In this document: one piece after another, positions 24,102 through 34,029 of the stretch
Numbering within the stretch: the stretch's first letter is position 1
Layout: each line of letters opens with the position of its first letter
Assembly (NCBI GenBank): GCA_025454875.1
Contig: JALONP010000010.1
Location: 1 to 64,000, forward strand
Reading direction: 5' to 3'
Length of the DNA stretch: 64,000 nucleotides
Source: Bacteroidia bacterium
GTDB taxonomy: Bacteria > Bacteroidota > Bacteroidia > UKL13-3
The notes under the pieces: model-generated
What the model was told of the DNA's origin: nothing
Database searches by the model: none
The model's input: only the letters and a program-made list of their open reading frames with translations
Made by a program: the position numbers and the translations under genes

Positions 24102-26862
24102 CTTGACCTCCTCCTGATGCGCCACCTTTACTAAAATTCCAAGTTAAACTCACCATAAAATAACGCTTTAAAATGGTGTATGTATTTTCATTGATAAAGT
24201 TGCTTTGCGCGTTTCTCCTAAATCCTATATTTTGATTTAAAATATCATTGCAAGCTACTTTTACCTCTAGGTTTTTCTTTTCCAAAAGCTTGGCTTTTAC
24301 GTAGGCGTTCCAAATAACCGTATTCAGGTTCTGGGTAAATGTTTCGGTTTGCTGGCGGTAATTGTAAGTTACATCCGAACCTATATCGTAACGTTTGGCA
24401 ATGGTGTAGGTAGCATCTAAGCTTACCGTAGTAACCCAAAACTGTGTGACCACATCGGGTCTAATACTTGACTTAGATTGATTGTAATCAAAATCAACAC
24501 TGGTATACGCACTTAACCGTTCTTCTTTATCGTAATACACATTAAAACCTGGCCCAAGAGAGTAGTTGGTATTGGTATTGCGTAAATTGTTTAACTCATT
24601 GTTGTTGCGCGAATAATTGGTGCTTAAATTGGTTCCAATTCCAAAATCAGTGCCTTTAATATCTGACCAATAATTGAGGTAGGCATACGCATTTTGATTT
24701 CCAGATACATTGATTGTTTGGTTGATACTTTGACCAAACTCATTCACAATTGTTCGATTGGCAAAATCATTTTGAACCATCGAAAAATTTGCATACGCAT
24801 AAATACCTGATCCGCTTACAGGCTTGTAATTATTGTAGTTCAGCGAAAAGTTATTGGTAAAACTTTGAGCCAAATTGGGATTGCCAATGGTTAAACTAAG
24901 TGGATTGATATTATCAATAATGGGTTGTATTTGTTGCAACGATGGCTGCCGTGTTCGTCCTGAATAGTTAATACTTAAGCTTGTATTGTTTCGAATCTTG
25001 TATTGAAAATTAGCAGAAGGAAACAGATTTAAAAAGTACTGATTGAATACTTGATTGGTTTCAACATCTTTTTGCCTCAAATCTGTATACGACACCTTGC
25101 CTCCAAACGAATACACAATTTTTTTGGTATTGTATTTAATGGCCAATCCTCCCCTATTTACGGATATATCATACCTGAGAGCATTGCTCAGTGAATCCAC
25201 TTCGCTTGTATAATTGCCATTGGCATCTTTGTCCAATGAAAAACGTTCCGAAGTATTTACATTAATCTTAGAGTTAAAATCAGCTACCACAAACCATTTA
25301 GAACTCAGTGGCTCAGTATAATTCACATTGGCCACAAAGGTGTTCACTCTGCTCGAAGAAGTCCGCTTTTGGTCAATAGACGTTTTAGATAGCAACTGTC
25401 CCCCCTCGTAAAAATTGGCAGTCGACACCAAAAAACCTTCTGAACTTCCATATTCCCAAGTTTGGTCCAAGTCAATTGCAAGGCTACGTCCTTTGGTTTT
25501 GAATTTATGTCCCAAATACAATCCGACATTATACGTTTGATTCACATTGGTATTGTTTTCTGTTCGCTGGTTATCGTTTACTTTAATATTGTTGCTGTTT
25601 AGGTTTTCTGTAACGTAATCGTTGTTGTTTTGAGTGTTGAGTTGTGTACCTGTTGCATCAACCTTAAGTGTGGTGAGCGAGTCCAATTTCCAAGCGTATT
25701 TTCCACTTCCTTTAATGAGTTGCTTTGCATTGTTAAACCGATTGAGTTGGTTGTTAAAATAGAGTGTATCAGGTAAAATAAACTTTGTGTAATTGTTGTT
25801 AAATCCATTCACATCCATCAGTTGGTATTTGATATTGGTATTTACACTGTGAGTATCGGTTTTAGATTTATCAGCATATACACCACCAGCATAAAATGTA
25901 CGCGGAATTCCCACTCCATCAAAATTCTCGTCACCCCTGCTGTAGTAAGAATACACGTTTCCTGACTCTTCATCTACATAAGTATTTTCGCCTGCACCAA
26001 AGCGTTGCTGGTCGTCCCAGTTAAGGCCAGTTTTATTGGTATTGGAAACTGCTGCAAAGGCCGAAATTTTTTGTTTGTTGCGAAACTTATTAAACATGGC
26101 ATCGTGTTCAAATCGGTTTTGCGTACCAAAGCCAGCGCTCAGTTTTCCGAAGTAGCCCTTTTTGGCATCTTCTTTTAATTTAAGGTTTATGGTTTTATCT
26201 TTTTGTCCATCTTCTATTCCAGTAAAAGCAGCTTCATCGCTTTTTTTGTCAAATACCTGCACAGACTCTACATTGGTTGCCTTGATGTTCTTAGTGGCTA
26301 CTGTTGGATCATCTCCAAAAAACTCTTCGCCATCTACCAATACCTTTTTAACCTCTTGTCCTTGTGCTTTGATTTTTCCATTTTTATCAACCTGAATACC
26401 TGGAAGTCTTTTTAACAAATCTTCCACGTTTGATTCTTTGTTTACCAAAAAACTATCCACCAAGTACTCAGTGGTATCACCTTTAATAGAAATGGCATTG
26501 CGCTTTTCTTTAATGATTACTTCGCGAAGCAAATTGGCCTTGGATACCATGTAAATTGGAGGCAAAACCTTGGTTTCGTTTTCAATTAAACTCAAATCCT
26601 CTTCGTAATCAGCAAATGTTGGTCGAGATACCAATAAGGTATAAGAGCCAGGGGTGATATTGTTAAATGTGAAAGAACCGTTTTCACTTGCCCAAAGGTG
26701 AGCCACCAAAATAGAATCGCTTTTTCGAATAAGGGATACGCTCGAATAGGCCATGGGCTTATAATTGACTGTATCAGCCAAGGAGCCCGAAAGCGATGCT
26801 TGCTGCGCGTTTGCATGCGCAAACAATGCACAAAAGGTGAGTAACGTAAGTAAGTATCTCAT
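24094..26862 (-). CDS. TonB-dependent-receptor-like outer-membrane beta-barrel protein
   Basis: A 922-residue outer-membrane protein. Signal peptide 1-19, then a carboxypeptidase-regulatory-like domain (about 20-110, ASLSGSLADTVNYKPMAYSSVSLIRKSDS), a plug-like region (about 125-220, VEDLLKRLPGIQVDKNGKIKAQGQEVKKVLVDGEEFFGDDP) and a long barrel of Asn/Tyr-rich strands. It belongs to the OMP_b-brl_3 type that resembles TonB receptors but often lacks a TonB box, so active uptake is not certain. Coupled to a GLPGLI gene, a frequent pair in this phylum; the substrate is unknown. The C-terminus GGASGGGQDE is polar, without the aromatic last residue of typical barrels. Confidence 0.88.
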   Translation of the reverse strand: MRYLLTLLTFCALFAHANAQQASLSGSLADTVNYKPMAYSSVSLIRKSDSILVAHLWASENGSFTFNNITPGSYTLLVSRPTFADYEEDLSLIENETKVLPPIYMVSKANLLREVIIKEKRNAISIKGDTTEYLVDSFLVNKESNVEDLLKRLPGIQVDKNGKIKAQGQEVKKVLVDGEEFFGDDPTVATKNIKATNVESVQVFDKKSDEAAFTGIEDGQKDKTINLKLKEDAKKGYFGKLSAGFGTQNRFEHDAMFNKFRNKQKISAFAAVSNTNKTGLNWDDQQRFGAGENTYVDEESGNVYSYYSRGDENFDGVGIPRTFYAGGVYADKSKTDTHSVNTNIKYQLMDVNGFNNNYTKFILPDTLYFNNQLNRFNNAKQLIKGSGKYAWKLDSLTTLKVDATGTQLNTQNNNDYVTENLNSNNIKVNDNQRTENNTNVNQTYNVGLYLGHKFKTKGRSLAIDLDQTWEYGSSEGFLVSTANFYEGGQLLSKTSIDQKRTSSSRVNTFVANVNYTEPLSSKWFVVADFNSKINVNTSERFSLDKDANGNYTSEVDSLSNALRYDISVNRGGLAIKYNTKKIVYSFGGKVSYTDLRQKDVETNQVFNQYFLNLFPSANFQYKIRNNTSLSINYSGRTRQPSLQQIQPIIDNINPLSLTIGNPNLAQSFTNNFSLNYNNYKPVSGSGIYAYANFSMVQNDFANRTIVNEFGQSINQTINVSGNQNAYAYLNYWSDIKGTDFGIGTNLSTNYSRNNNELNNLRNTNTNYSLGPGFNVYYDKEERLSAYTSVDFDYNQSKSSIRPDVVTQFWVTTVSLDATYTIAKRYDIGSDVTYNYRQQTETFTQNLNTVIWNAYVKAKLLEKKNLEVKVACNDILNQNIGFRRNAQSNFINENTYTILKRYFMVSLTWNFSKGGASGGGQDE

Positions 26863-27047
26863 TAGGAGTAAACTCGAATATGCGGTAATTCGTGTTAAAA
26901 ACCTATATCCCGTTTCTTAAAATTTGATAAACGGTACATGTCTGATCATATCGGCAATGTTCGTTTGAAGATGATGGTAGGGGTTTATGAACAAGAACAC
27001 ATGCTATAACAAAATACCACAACGCATTTTATCATATCCTCCTTGTT

Positions 27048-28169
27048 CTACTGGATAACCAAAGTAGGCGCACTGCCATATAACACTTTTGGAACAAAAA
27101 CCAACAAACCACTATCGCTAAAAAAAGGAAACCTAGCGAGATCTCTAAGTGTATATAAGTCTAATTTCGTTTGGCTGATCAAACGGTAGTTAACCCTTGA
27201 ATATACGTTCATCCAAAAAACATCCTTTTTTCGCGTGATGACTTTTATTTGAATTGAATCCACATGAAAATCACAAATGCTAAAGTTAATATCAAAAACC
27301 TCATTCTTCTCAACTCCGGCATAATTTCGACTATCAGACTGTTCCGATGCTAACTGAATCATGCTATCGGTAACAAGATTATATAAAGTAGCGGAAGCAT
27401 AAGGCATTAGAAAAGGTTTATTGTAAATAAAATCTAGTAAACCATAACCGAGTCCACTCTTTTGGTGATAAGTTGATACTTGCGCTTTGCAAAAGCCATC
27501 AAATAACAATTCGTTTCCCACTTCCTTCCACTTTCCTAAAAAGTAATTAGGTTCAGCATCACTTACCATTGGCTTTGCTATGGAAAACACCCATGTTTGT
27601 TTGTCTTTAAAAAAATCAATCTCGCCATTTAAGTAATAACCAAGCGTTTCATTTATTCCCCTAATTGGACGGTAAATAACTTTTTGACTATCTGTTATTT
27701 CAAGCAATACATGAAATGGTGCCAACACAAAGTCCTTTTGCGGATCATATTTCTGACCAGGCAAATTCCTTGGCAACGCTTTAATTTCATAAGCCTCGAC
27801 TATCGTATACAATTTATTGTCATGAACATAACACCTTCCAATTTTTGATGGATCGCTCACATCATTTGCTGCATACATCTTGATAGCGTTGTTATAAGTT
27901 ACTCCATTATCACCGAAAGCAGATTCATATACCTTTTGTAGAATAGAACCATCTACCTTAAAATTTAAAAGAGTAACAGAATCATGAATTCGGTAACGCC
28001 ATATTTGCTTATTTTTATTATTTACCAGATTCACTATACCGTCTTGGATAGCAAGCACCTGAGCATCGTTGAATGCACTTGGAAGACCAATTTTAGAATA
28101 GAATTTGGACTGGACATCGATTGTCAATCCTGAAACAAATATTGTAATTACTATTCTAACAATCTTCAT
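27048..28169 (-). CDS. Hypothetical exported protein (373 aa), AT-rich island
   Basis: Starting at MKIVRIVITIFVSGLTIDVQS gives a plausible signal peptide; the track start is nine residues earlier. No domain is recognised. The body is beta-rich with repeated blade-like stretches (DNKLYTIVEAYEIKAL; LLFDGFCKAQVSTYH; VFWMNVYSRVNYRLISQTKLDLYTL), compatible with a beta-propeller or beta-sandwich. It lies downstream of, and in the same direction as, the CxxC protein and the 94-aa peptide gene, with 139 bases between. The AT-rich composition shared by these three genes sets them apart from their neighbours and hints at acquisition as a block. Confidence 0.55.
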   Translation of the reverse strand: MKIVRIVITIFVSGLTIDVQSKFYSKIGLPSAFNDAQVLAIQDGIVNLVNNKNKQIWRYRIHDSVTLLNFKVDGSILQKVYESAFGDNGVTYNNAIKMYAANDVSDPSKIGRCYVHDNKLYTIVEAYEIKALPRNLPGQKYDPQKDFVLAPFHVLLEITDSQKVIYRPIRGINETLGYYLNGEIDFFKDKQTWVFSIAKPMVSDAEPNYFLGKWKEVGNELLFDGFCKAQVSTYHQKSGLGYGLLDFIYNKPFLMPYASATLYNLVTDSMIQLASEQSDSRNYAGVEKNEVFDINFSICDFHVDSIQIKVITRKKDVFWMNVYSRVNYRLISQTKLDLYTLRDLARFPFFSDSGLLVFVPKVLYGSAPTLVIQ

Positions 28170-28334
28170 GCTGAAGATAAACCTAGAGTATGTCATACTT
28201 TTATATGGTACTAATTCCTAATATAATGAAATCTGTACTAATTTATGTAAGCTAAAAAAAATGTGTAGTTGGTAGTTAGGTCATTTTAATCCCCAAAAGA
28301 GTGAATGTGAAGATAGCCCGCTGTGTCATTTCAT

Positions 28335-29759
28335 TTACTTTATCCTTTGCCTAATAATTGAATTACTACCTGAAGGAAAGAGCAATATAAAATTTGATGT
28401 ATGAAATAAGGGTATAGACCTAAACATATCTGTATTCTTACCAAAGTACAATAGCGATTTAGCTTCAATCAAACTCTTGCCAGCTATGTTGAAACTTTGG
28501 TAATAGAGTGTACCCTTCAATGCGAACAGTAGATGGATAATTTCACCTTCAATTATAAAATCATGTACCATATAATTGACTGACTTAGGTTCGTACGGGT
28601 CGTCTGATGGTTCAACCAAGTTGTTAAGATTGTCAATTTTCAATGTAATGGCATCATCAGGTTTTAGAAAACTGTCTACAGTATTAGAAAAGCGATGCAT
28701 CAGGTAATCTCCTTTAATGACATAATCGTTTAAATCATAAATCACATTATAGCTATAACTTAATCTAGGTAAATCAGGACCAATGGGATATCTAAAAACG
28801 AAGTCTTCCTGTATACGACCCCAATATCCAATGTATTGGTTGGTTTTAGCAGTATTTGTCCTATTAATATTTATACGCAATCCTGAGTCTAAAACATCCA
28901 ATTTCGAACCATTAAGCTGATAATCTTGATAATAATAGATAAGGGTGGTGTCTTCAACGGTATTTCGAACACAATTCGACCCAGCATATCTCCCATTAAC
29001 AAATTTGACTAGATTATACATAAGGAAAAAACAGGTATCAGCCTTTTGCTTATAATTGCAAACTTTCGGATACAAACTCTCCATCAACACGTACACGGTA
29101 TCGCCTCTTACATCAAAAGAAATAAATTGATTTAATTTTATAAAAGGGGGCACCTTCATTCTTTTAACAAACGTATCCAATTTGTAATACGAAAAGCTAT
29201 CTTTAAAATAATTTGAATATGCGTCTTTGAGAATAGAAGTTTTAATATCCATCTTTTTAACAGAATATTTATTATTCAAATCAAACAATTCAATCCTACT
29301 GTTGACCATATCAAAAACGTATAACCTATATCCGTATATTTTATAATCAAATGTAGAGGGCAACTTGTCAATCAAATATGTAGTGTCTTCTAAGAAAAGA
29401 GAAGGTAAATGGTTCGTTAGGTTCCTTAAAGTAAACTCGTCCCTAATGTTTCCATACCTATTAGTAACAACTACAGATGTTGCCTTGAATTTATCAAAAA
29501 CCGTGTATAATGAATCAGAAAAAACGATTGACTGGTTTATGGAATCATTTATAAAAATAGAATCAAGTTCATCTTGATCAACAATGAAATCTTCTTTAAA
29601 AACGAAAACAATTTTTGACTTACTAGAAAATTGGGTTAACAGTTTAAGTTGGGTTAAGCAACTAAAACAATCATTTCTATTAACTTTAACATAGTTAATT
29701 TGGGAAAATGAGTTGAGGTAAAACTGAATGAATACATAAAATAACAACAACAATTTCAT
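28335..29759 (-). CDS. Exported protein with CxxC motif and propeller-like body
   Basis: A 474-residue protein with signal peptide (MKLLLLFYVFIQFYLNSFSQ). Directly after it comes VNRNDCFSCLTQLKLL, a C31-F-S-C34 motif at the start of a helix, followed by KIVFVFKEDF; this spacing resembles a thioredoxin-like active site, although the fold is not proven. The remainder shows blade-like repeats (YGYRLYVFDMVNSRIELFDLNNKY; HDFIIEGEIIHLLFALKGTLYYQSFNI) compatible with a beta-propeller. It lies just downstream of a gene for a small secreted peptide with two cysteines, so a role in that peptide's maturation is conceivable. Unrecognised family; AT-rich. Confidence 0.6.
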   Translation of the reverse strand: MKLLLLFYVFIQFYLNSFSQINYVKVNRNDCFSCLTQLKLLTQFSSKSKIVFVFKEDFIVDQDELDSIFINDSINQSIVFSDSLYTVFDKFKATSVVVTNRYGNIRDEFTLRNLTNHLPSLFLEDTTYLIDKLPSTFDYKIYGYRLYVFDMVNSRIELFDLNNKYSVKKMDIKTSILKDAYSNYFKDSFSYYKLDTFVKRMKVPPFIKLNQFISFDVRGDTVYVLMESLYPKVCNYKQKADTCFFLMYNLVKFVNGRYAGSNCVRNTVEDTTLIYYYQDYQLNGSKLDVLDSGLRININRTNTAKTNQYIGYWGRIQEDFVFRYPIGPDLPRLSYSYNVIYDLNDYVIKGDYLMHRFSNTVDSFLKPDDAITLKIDNLNNLVEPSDDPYEPKSVNYMVHDFIIEGEIIHLLFALKGTLYYQSFNIAGKSLIEAKSLLYFGKNTDMFRSIPLFHTSNFILLFPSGSNSIIRQRIK

Positions 29760-29776
29760 ATACAGAGGGATTAAGC

Positions 29777-29809
29777 GAAAAAGGCTCCGGTAAAAAAATC
29801 ACCGGAGCT
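29777..29809 (-). terminator. Terminator after the 94-aa peptide gene
   Basis: On the minus strand AAGCTCCGGT, an A/T-rich loop, ACCGGAGC, then CTTTTT. The peptide gene may therefore be expressed mainly on its own, with partial read-through into the CxxC gene. Confidence 0.75.
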
Positions 29810-29814
29810 TAAAA

Positions 29815-30099
29815 TTAATCATTTGAGACTTCTTGCACATTTGTAATGAAGTATTGTGCATCATTCACTTCGTCAAGAATTCGATCATAATTCCAGTTCC
29901 CTTGCCACCTTGAAAAGTAAATAACCCCATCAATAACCTCAGCACAAACACCACCACCTCTGCATGATAATGTACCAGATGAACTTGAACTCCATCTAAA
30001 TCCATCGTACTTTCTTGGCAGAGGCCAAGCATTTACGGTTTGAATCAACAATGTGATCATTAAGACCAATAAACATTTGATTTTAAAATTGTTTCTCAT
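29815..30099 (-). CDS. Small secreted peptide, 94 aa
   Basis: The N-terminus MRNNFKIKCLLVLMITLLIQTVNA is a classical signal peptide with cleavage expected after NA (residue 24), leaving about 70 residues. The mature part holds a Ser run, then LSCRGGGVCAEVIDGVIYF with two cysteines (C46, C52) separated by a glycine-rich loop, and an acidic C-terminus (NVQEVSND). No known bacteriocin, NVEALA or leader motif is recognised. It has its own terminator and heads a cluster of unknown exported proteins including one with a CxxC motif. It could be a toxin-like, signalling or structural peptide. Confidence 0.6.
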   Translation of the reverse strand: MRNNFKIKCLLVLMITLLIQTVNAWPLPRKYDGFRWSSSSSGTLSCRGGGVCAEVIDGVIYFSRWQGNWNYDRILDEVNDAQYFITNVQEVSND

Positions 30100-30378
30100 A
30101 AAAGTTAAAAATAAAAAGTTAAAAATTCTCTCTACAAATTCGAGAGTTGGGGTTGGGTTAAGCGCTTATTAAACAACCAATACAAATTTCTAAGAAAAAA
30201 AAAACGATGAAAGCAAATTCGAATTGTAAAAATATTGAATCGCCTTGTTTTACTAATGAAGAAAATATTCTTCTATACAACTATTTAATTGCAATCTTGT
30301 TTAAACCACCCTCTTTCAAACAAGAGTATACTCGAAATTATAGTTTTATCAAGTTCGTTTTCAATTTATCTTCGCCCA

Positions 30379-30948
30379 ATGATTATCCATGAGCAAACGC
30401 TTATTTCTGAAGACCTATTTGAACGAAACTTCATTTGCAATTTAAGCAAATGCAAGGGTGCATGCTGTATTGAAGGCGAGCAGGGTGCCCCTTTAAACCC
30501 TGGTGAAATAACCCAGCTTGAACAAGACCTTGAAGCCATTAAACCCTACCTTACGCCACAATCACTTGAAGTCATTAACCAAAATGGATTTTGGGAAACG
30601 GATCCCGAAGGTGATTTGGTAACTACTTGCTTACCTACGGGTGAATGCAATTTCTCAAGGTACGAAAATGGCGTTTTAAGTTGTGGCATTGAGCAGGCGT
30701 GGAAAGATGGTAAAACCCAATTTCGAAAACCCATTTCTTGTCATTTATACCCCATTCGCATTTCGCAAGTAGGCGAATACGATGCTCTCAACTACCACCG
30801 TTGGGACATTTGCAAACCAGCTTGTTCATTAGGCGACCAACATCAATTGCCTGTATACCGATTTTTAAAAGATGCCCTTATCCGCAAGTATGGTGAAGAT
30901 TGGTACCAAACCTTGGATGAAATAGGTCAAGCGTATTTGGCGCAATAA
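30379..30948 (+). CDS. DUF3109-family Cys-rich protein
   Basis: I start at MIIHEQTLISEDLFERNF (189 aa); the track's longer ORF reads through non-coding sequence. Conserved cysteines occur as FICNLSKCKGACCIEGEQG, TCLPTGECNF, SCGIEQAW, ISCHLYPIRI and ICKPACSLG, the layout of the DUF3109/YkgJ-like group thought to chelate zinc or an iron-sulphur cluster. Cytoplasmic. Members are widespread in Bacteroidota; the role is unknown. A strong terminator follows immediately. Confidence 0.88.
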   Translation: MIIHEQTLISEDLFERNFICNLSKCKGACCIEGEQGAPLNPGEITQLEQDLEAIKPYLTPQSLEVINQNGFWETDPEGDLVTTCLPTGECNFSRYENGVLSCGIEQAWKDGKTQFRKPISCHLYPIRISQVGEYDALNYHRWDICKPACSLGDQHQLPVYRFLKDALIRKYGEDWYQTLDEIGQAYLAQ

Positions 30949-30984
30949 CAAAAAAGCCCTTGCCAATTGGCAAGGGCTTTTTTG
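30949..30984 (+). terminator. Bidirectional terminator
   Basis: AAAAAAGCCCTTGCC, AATT, GGCAAGGGCTTTTTT. It separates the converging DUF3109 and M16 protease genes. Confidence 0.93.
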
Positions 30985-31002
30985 TGTTAGACTCATTCGG
31001 AA

Positions 31003-33933
31003 TTAGTAACCAAATATTTCTTCCAAACTCACCTCCACAACAGCACCATATTGTTTGAGCACATCCTTACTTACTTTCTCGTTTGAGCCAATGATGGCAT
31101 ATGTATAAGGTTTGCCTTTGTAATGCGTATTGTAAAAACGTTCAATATCCGAAAACGTTAATGACGGCAGGGCTGCATAAATATCTGAGCGCACATCGTG
31201 GTTTAAACCCAAACGTTGAGCTGATTGCATTCTGAAAATAATATCTTCTTTGTTAATACGTTCTGTTTCCAATTGGCTGCTGATGTTTTCTTTAGCCGCT
31301 GAAAATGCCAACTCAGCCTTAGGCAGGGTGGTTAACAATTCATTCATTGCAGGTATTGCATCTTGTAATTTATCGGCCTGAGTGCCTACATACGCAATAA
31401 TGTACATAGGATCTTCTTTTTTATTAGGCAATTGAAAACGCGAGTACGTTGAGTATGCCAATGCCTTGCTTTCGCGAATGGTTTGAAACACAATGCTCGA
31501 CATTCCTCCACCAAAATACTCGTTAAACATTGTTGCTTGTGGATGAATTAACGTATCGTAAGGAGCGGTTTGTTTGTTAATCCACATAATCTCAGCTTGT
31601 ACCATTTTATAGTTGGTAAAGTACACTGTATTGGTTGCGGTTTCATTGCGTTTAAACGAAACTGGTGTTGGATAGTTTAATGGTTGTTTAGCCATTCGGT
31701 GCGATTTGGTTAAAAAAGATACAACAGCATCGGCACTGCGTGGGCCATAATAATAAATCTTATGCTTGTATGAAGTTAGCGATTTCACCATTTCAACCAA
31801 CTCAGCCGAAGTAAGTTTTTGAAGTTCTTCTGCTGACAGGATATACGTTGTTGGATTTTGTTTACCATATATAGCAAACTGACGCAATGCACTAAATACA
31901 GCTTGCTTGTTCAACTTTGCATCAGCACGACCTTTTAACGTACGCTCGATAAATGTTTTCAATGCTGCCTCATCTGGTTTTGCATTGGCCAACAAATGTT
32001 CAAATAACTTAGTTGCCGCTTCATAATTTTCGTCAAGTCCTGTTAGTGAAACATACACCTGATCATCACTTGCAAAAACATTAAAATCACAAGCCAATTT
32101 GAAAAATTCTTTACTCAATTGCTCAGCGGTGTATTTATCTGTACCCAAATACTGCAACATATTAACTGCCACAGGAAGTTTTATATTGTGAAACTTACCC
32201 ATATCCAATACGTAATACATCGAAAACAATCCATTGTCTTTATTTGCAACATAATACAAGGTATTGTCTTTACCCACTGGCTTCTGTAAAACATCTTTGG
32301 TAAAATCAATAAACACCGGTTTAATTTTTTCTACTTTGGTTTCGGTAAGTTGTTTTACAAATGGCGACATGTCATCGCGGTTAACTGATACTGGAGTAAT
32401 CTCAGGCTTTTCAATCTTTTTAACCGACTTATCTTCACCAACACGTTTGTTCACCACCACAAAATCATTTGTGTAATATTGATTAGCAAAAGCAACAAGT
32501 TCTGCTTTGGTTACTTTTGAGAGCTCATTAAGCATATTTACTTGATCAGACCAAGGCATGCCTGTAATAAACGCATCAAGCATGGTGTATGCCCTGCCAC
32601 CATTTGATTCGTTATTACGTATTTGATCCACCTTAAAATTATTGATAATGGCTTTGAGGGTTGCTTCGTCAAAATCACCACGTTTAATCAACGCAATTTG
32701 ATCGAGCAAAAGTTGCTTTACATCTTCCAATGATTGGCCTTGTTTAGGTTTGCCTGTTAAAAAGTGAATACTGTAATCTTTATTAATCCACGTTGAAGAA
32801 CTTGCCGAAAGTACTGCTTGTTTTTTCACCAAGTTCAGGTCAATTAAACCCGCTTTGGAATTAGCCAATACATAATCCATCAATACCAAATACCTAGCCT
32901 CTTTGGTTAAAGCACCTGGTAGCCTAAAACCAATCATGATGTTTTCAGCATCTGGTCCGTAAACATTTACCGTGGTAGGTTCGGTACGTTTAGGTTCGGG
33001 ACCAAAGTTGTAAGCTGGAACATCTTTGCTTTTCATGTAACTGAACTTTTGTGCAATCAATTGAATCGTTTTATCAGGATCCAAATCGCCAGCCATAATA
33101 ATGGCCATATTGTTCGGAACATAGTATGTATTGTAGTAGTTACGAATTTTAAGCAAAGAAGGATTTTTGAGGTGCTCAACGGTTCCAATCGTTGTTTGGG
33201 TTCCGTAGGCATGTTTGGTAAATAAGTTGCTCATCAATGCCTCAAAAACTTTGCGTTGATCATTGTCGAGTGATATGTTCTTTTCTTCGTATACCGCCTC
33301 CAACTCTGTATGAAACAAACGTAAGATTGGGTTGCGAAAACGCTCTGCTTCGATGCTGAGCCAATTGTTCACTTGGTTTTGTGGAATATCATTTACATAA
33401 ACGGTTTGTTCAAGTGAGGTAAATGCATTGGTACCCGTAGCCCCAATTGCCGAAACCATTTTGTCATACTCATTGGCAATGGCGAATTGTGAAGCAACTC
33501 CAGATACCGAATCTATTTGGCGGTAAATGGCTTTGCGTTGCGCTTCATCAGTTGTTTTATTGTAGCGTTCGTACAATGCATCAATTTTATCCAACTGCTC
33601 TTTTTCTTTGGCCCAATCTCTTGTCCCGTAAACATCTGTTCCTTTAAACAACATATGTTCTAAGTAATGCGCCAATCCTGTATTGTCAGAAGGATCATTT
33701 TTACTACCGGCTTTGGTTGCGATAAATGTTTGGATCCGAGGTTCGCTTTTATTCACCGAGAGCATTACTGTTAATCCGTTGCTTAAGGTGTAAATGCGCA
33801 CCCCAAGTGGATCGCCCGGCACGGTTAAATAGGTAAATTGCCCATCGGGTGAAGTACGTTTTTCAAAATTTGCTTGTGCCCATGCTGCCACTGAAACAAC
33901 AACGGCTATGATACTGAGAATTGCTTTTTTCAT
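31003..33933 (-). CDS. M16-family zinc metallopeptidase (insulinase-like), exported
   Basis: The start MKKAILSIIAVVVSVAAWAQ gives a signal peptide and 976 aa; the track start is nine codons upstream. The protein holds a full two-unit M16 arrangement. The first unit carries the inverted zinc motif HYLEH (residues about 88-92 of this start) with the distal glutamate in ELEAVYEEKNIS. The second half (from about residue 520) is the usual inactive paired unit. Such proteases degrade peptides inside a closed chamber; the signal peptide places this one in the periplasm. It stands alone between a terminator and a divergent barrel-protein gene. Confidence 0.92.
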   Translation of the reverse strand: MKKAILSIIAVVVSVAAWAQANFEKRTSPDGQFTYLTVPGDPLGVRIYTLSNGLTVMLSVNKSEPRIQTFIATKAGSKNDPSDNTGLAHYLEHMLFKGTDVYGTRDWAKEKEQLDKIDALYERYNKTTDEAQRKAIYRQIDSVSGVASQFAIANEYDKMVSAIGATGTNAFTSLEQTVYVNDIPQNQVNNWLSIEAERFRNPILRLFHTELEAVYEEKNISLDNDQRKVFEALMSNLFTKHAYGTQTTIGTVEHLKNPSLLKIRNYYNTYYVPNNMAIIMAGDLDPDKTIQLIAQKFSYMKSKDVPAYNFGPEPKRTEPTTVNVYGPDAENIMIGFRLPGALTKEARYLVLMDYVLANSKAGLIDLNLVKKQAVLSASSSTWINKDYSIHFLTGKPKQGQSLEDVKQLLLDQIALIKRGDFDEATLKAIINNFKVDQIRNNESNGGRAYTMLDAFITGMPWSDQVNMLNELSKVTKAELVAFANQYYTNDFVVVNKRVGEDKSVKKIEKPEITPVSVNRDDMSPFVKQLTETKVEKIKPVFIDFTKDVLQKPVGKDNTLYYVANKDNGLFSMYYVLDMGKFHNIKLPVAVNMLQYLGTDKYTAEQLSKEFFKLACDFNVFASDDQVYVSLTGLDENYEAATKLFEHLLANAKPDEAALKTFIERTLKGRADAKLNKQAVFSALRQFAIYGKQNPTTYILSAEELQKLTSAELVEMVKSLTSYKHKIYYYGPRSADAVVSFLTKSHRMAKQPLNYPTPVSFKRNETATNTVYFTNYKMVQAEIMWINKQTAPYDTLIHPQATMFNEYFGGGMSSIVFQTIRESKALAYSTYSRFQLPNKKEDPMYIIAYVGTQADKLQDAIPAMNELLTTLPKAELAFSAAKENISSQLETERINKEDIIFRMQSAQRLGLNHDVRSDIYAALPSLTFSDIERFYNTHYKGKPYTYAIIGSNEKVSKDVLKQYGAVVEVSLEEIFGY

Positions 33934-34029
33934 GCATGCAATTTTAACATTTAAATACAATTACCTTATACCGATTGTAAAAAATCTCAATTTATTTAGG
34001 ATATTGCATTAGCTAACCTTTAAATCCTT

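Noticed and set aside
24102-24120. AGGAGGAGG before the GLPGLI start, considered as a strong Shine-Dalgarno
   Set aside because: The same bases encode the GGGQD end of the receptor, and Bacteroidota rarely use such sites, so it is not good evidence for regulation.
30207-30392. 61-aa ORF before the DUF3109 gene
   Set aside because: No domain, poor composition, and it overlaps the true start of the DUF3109 gene out of frame.
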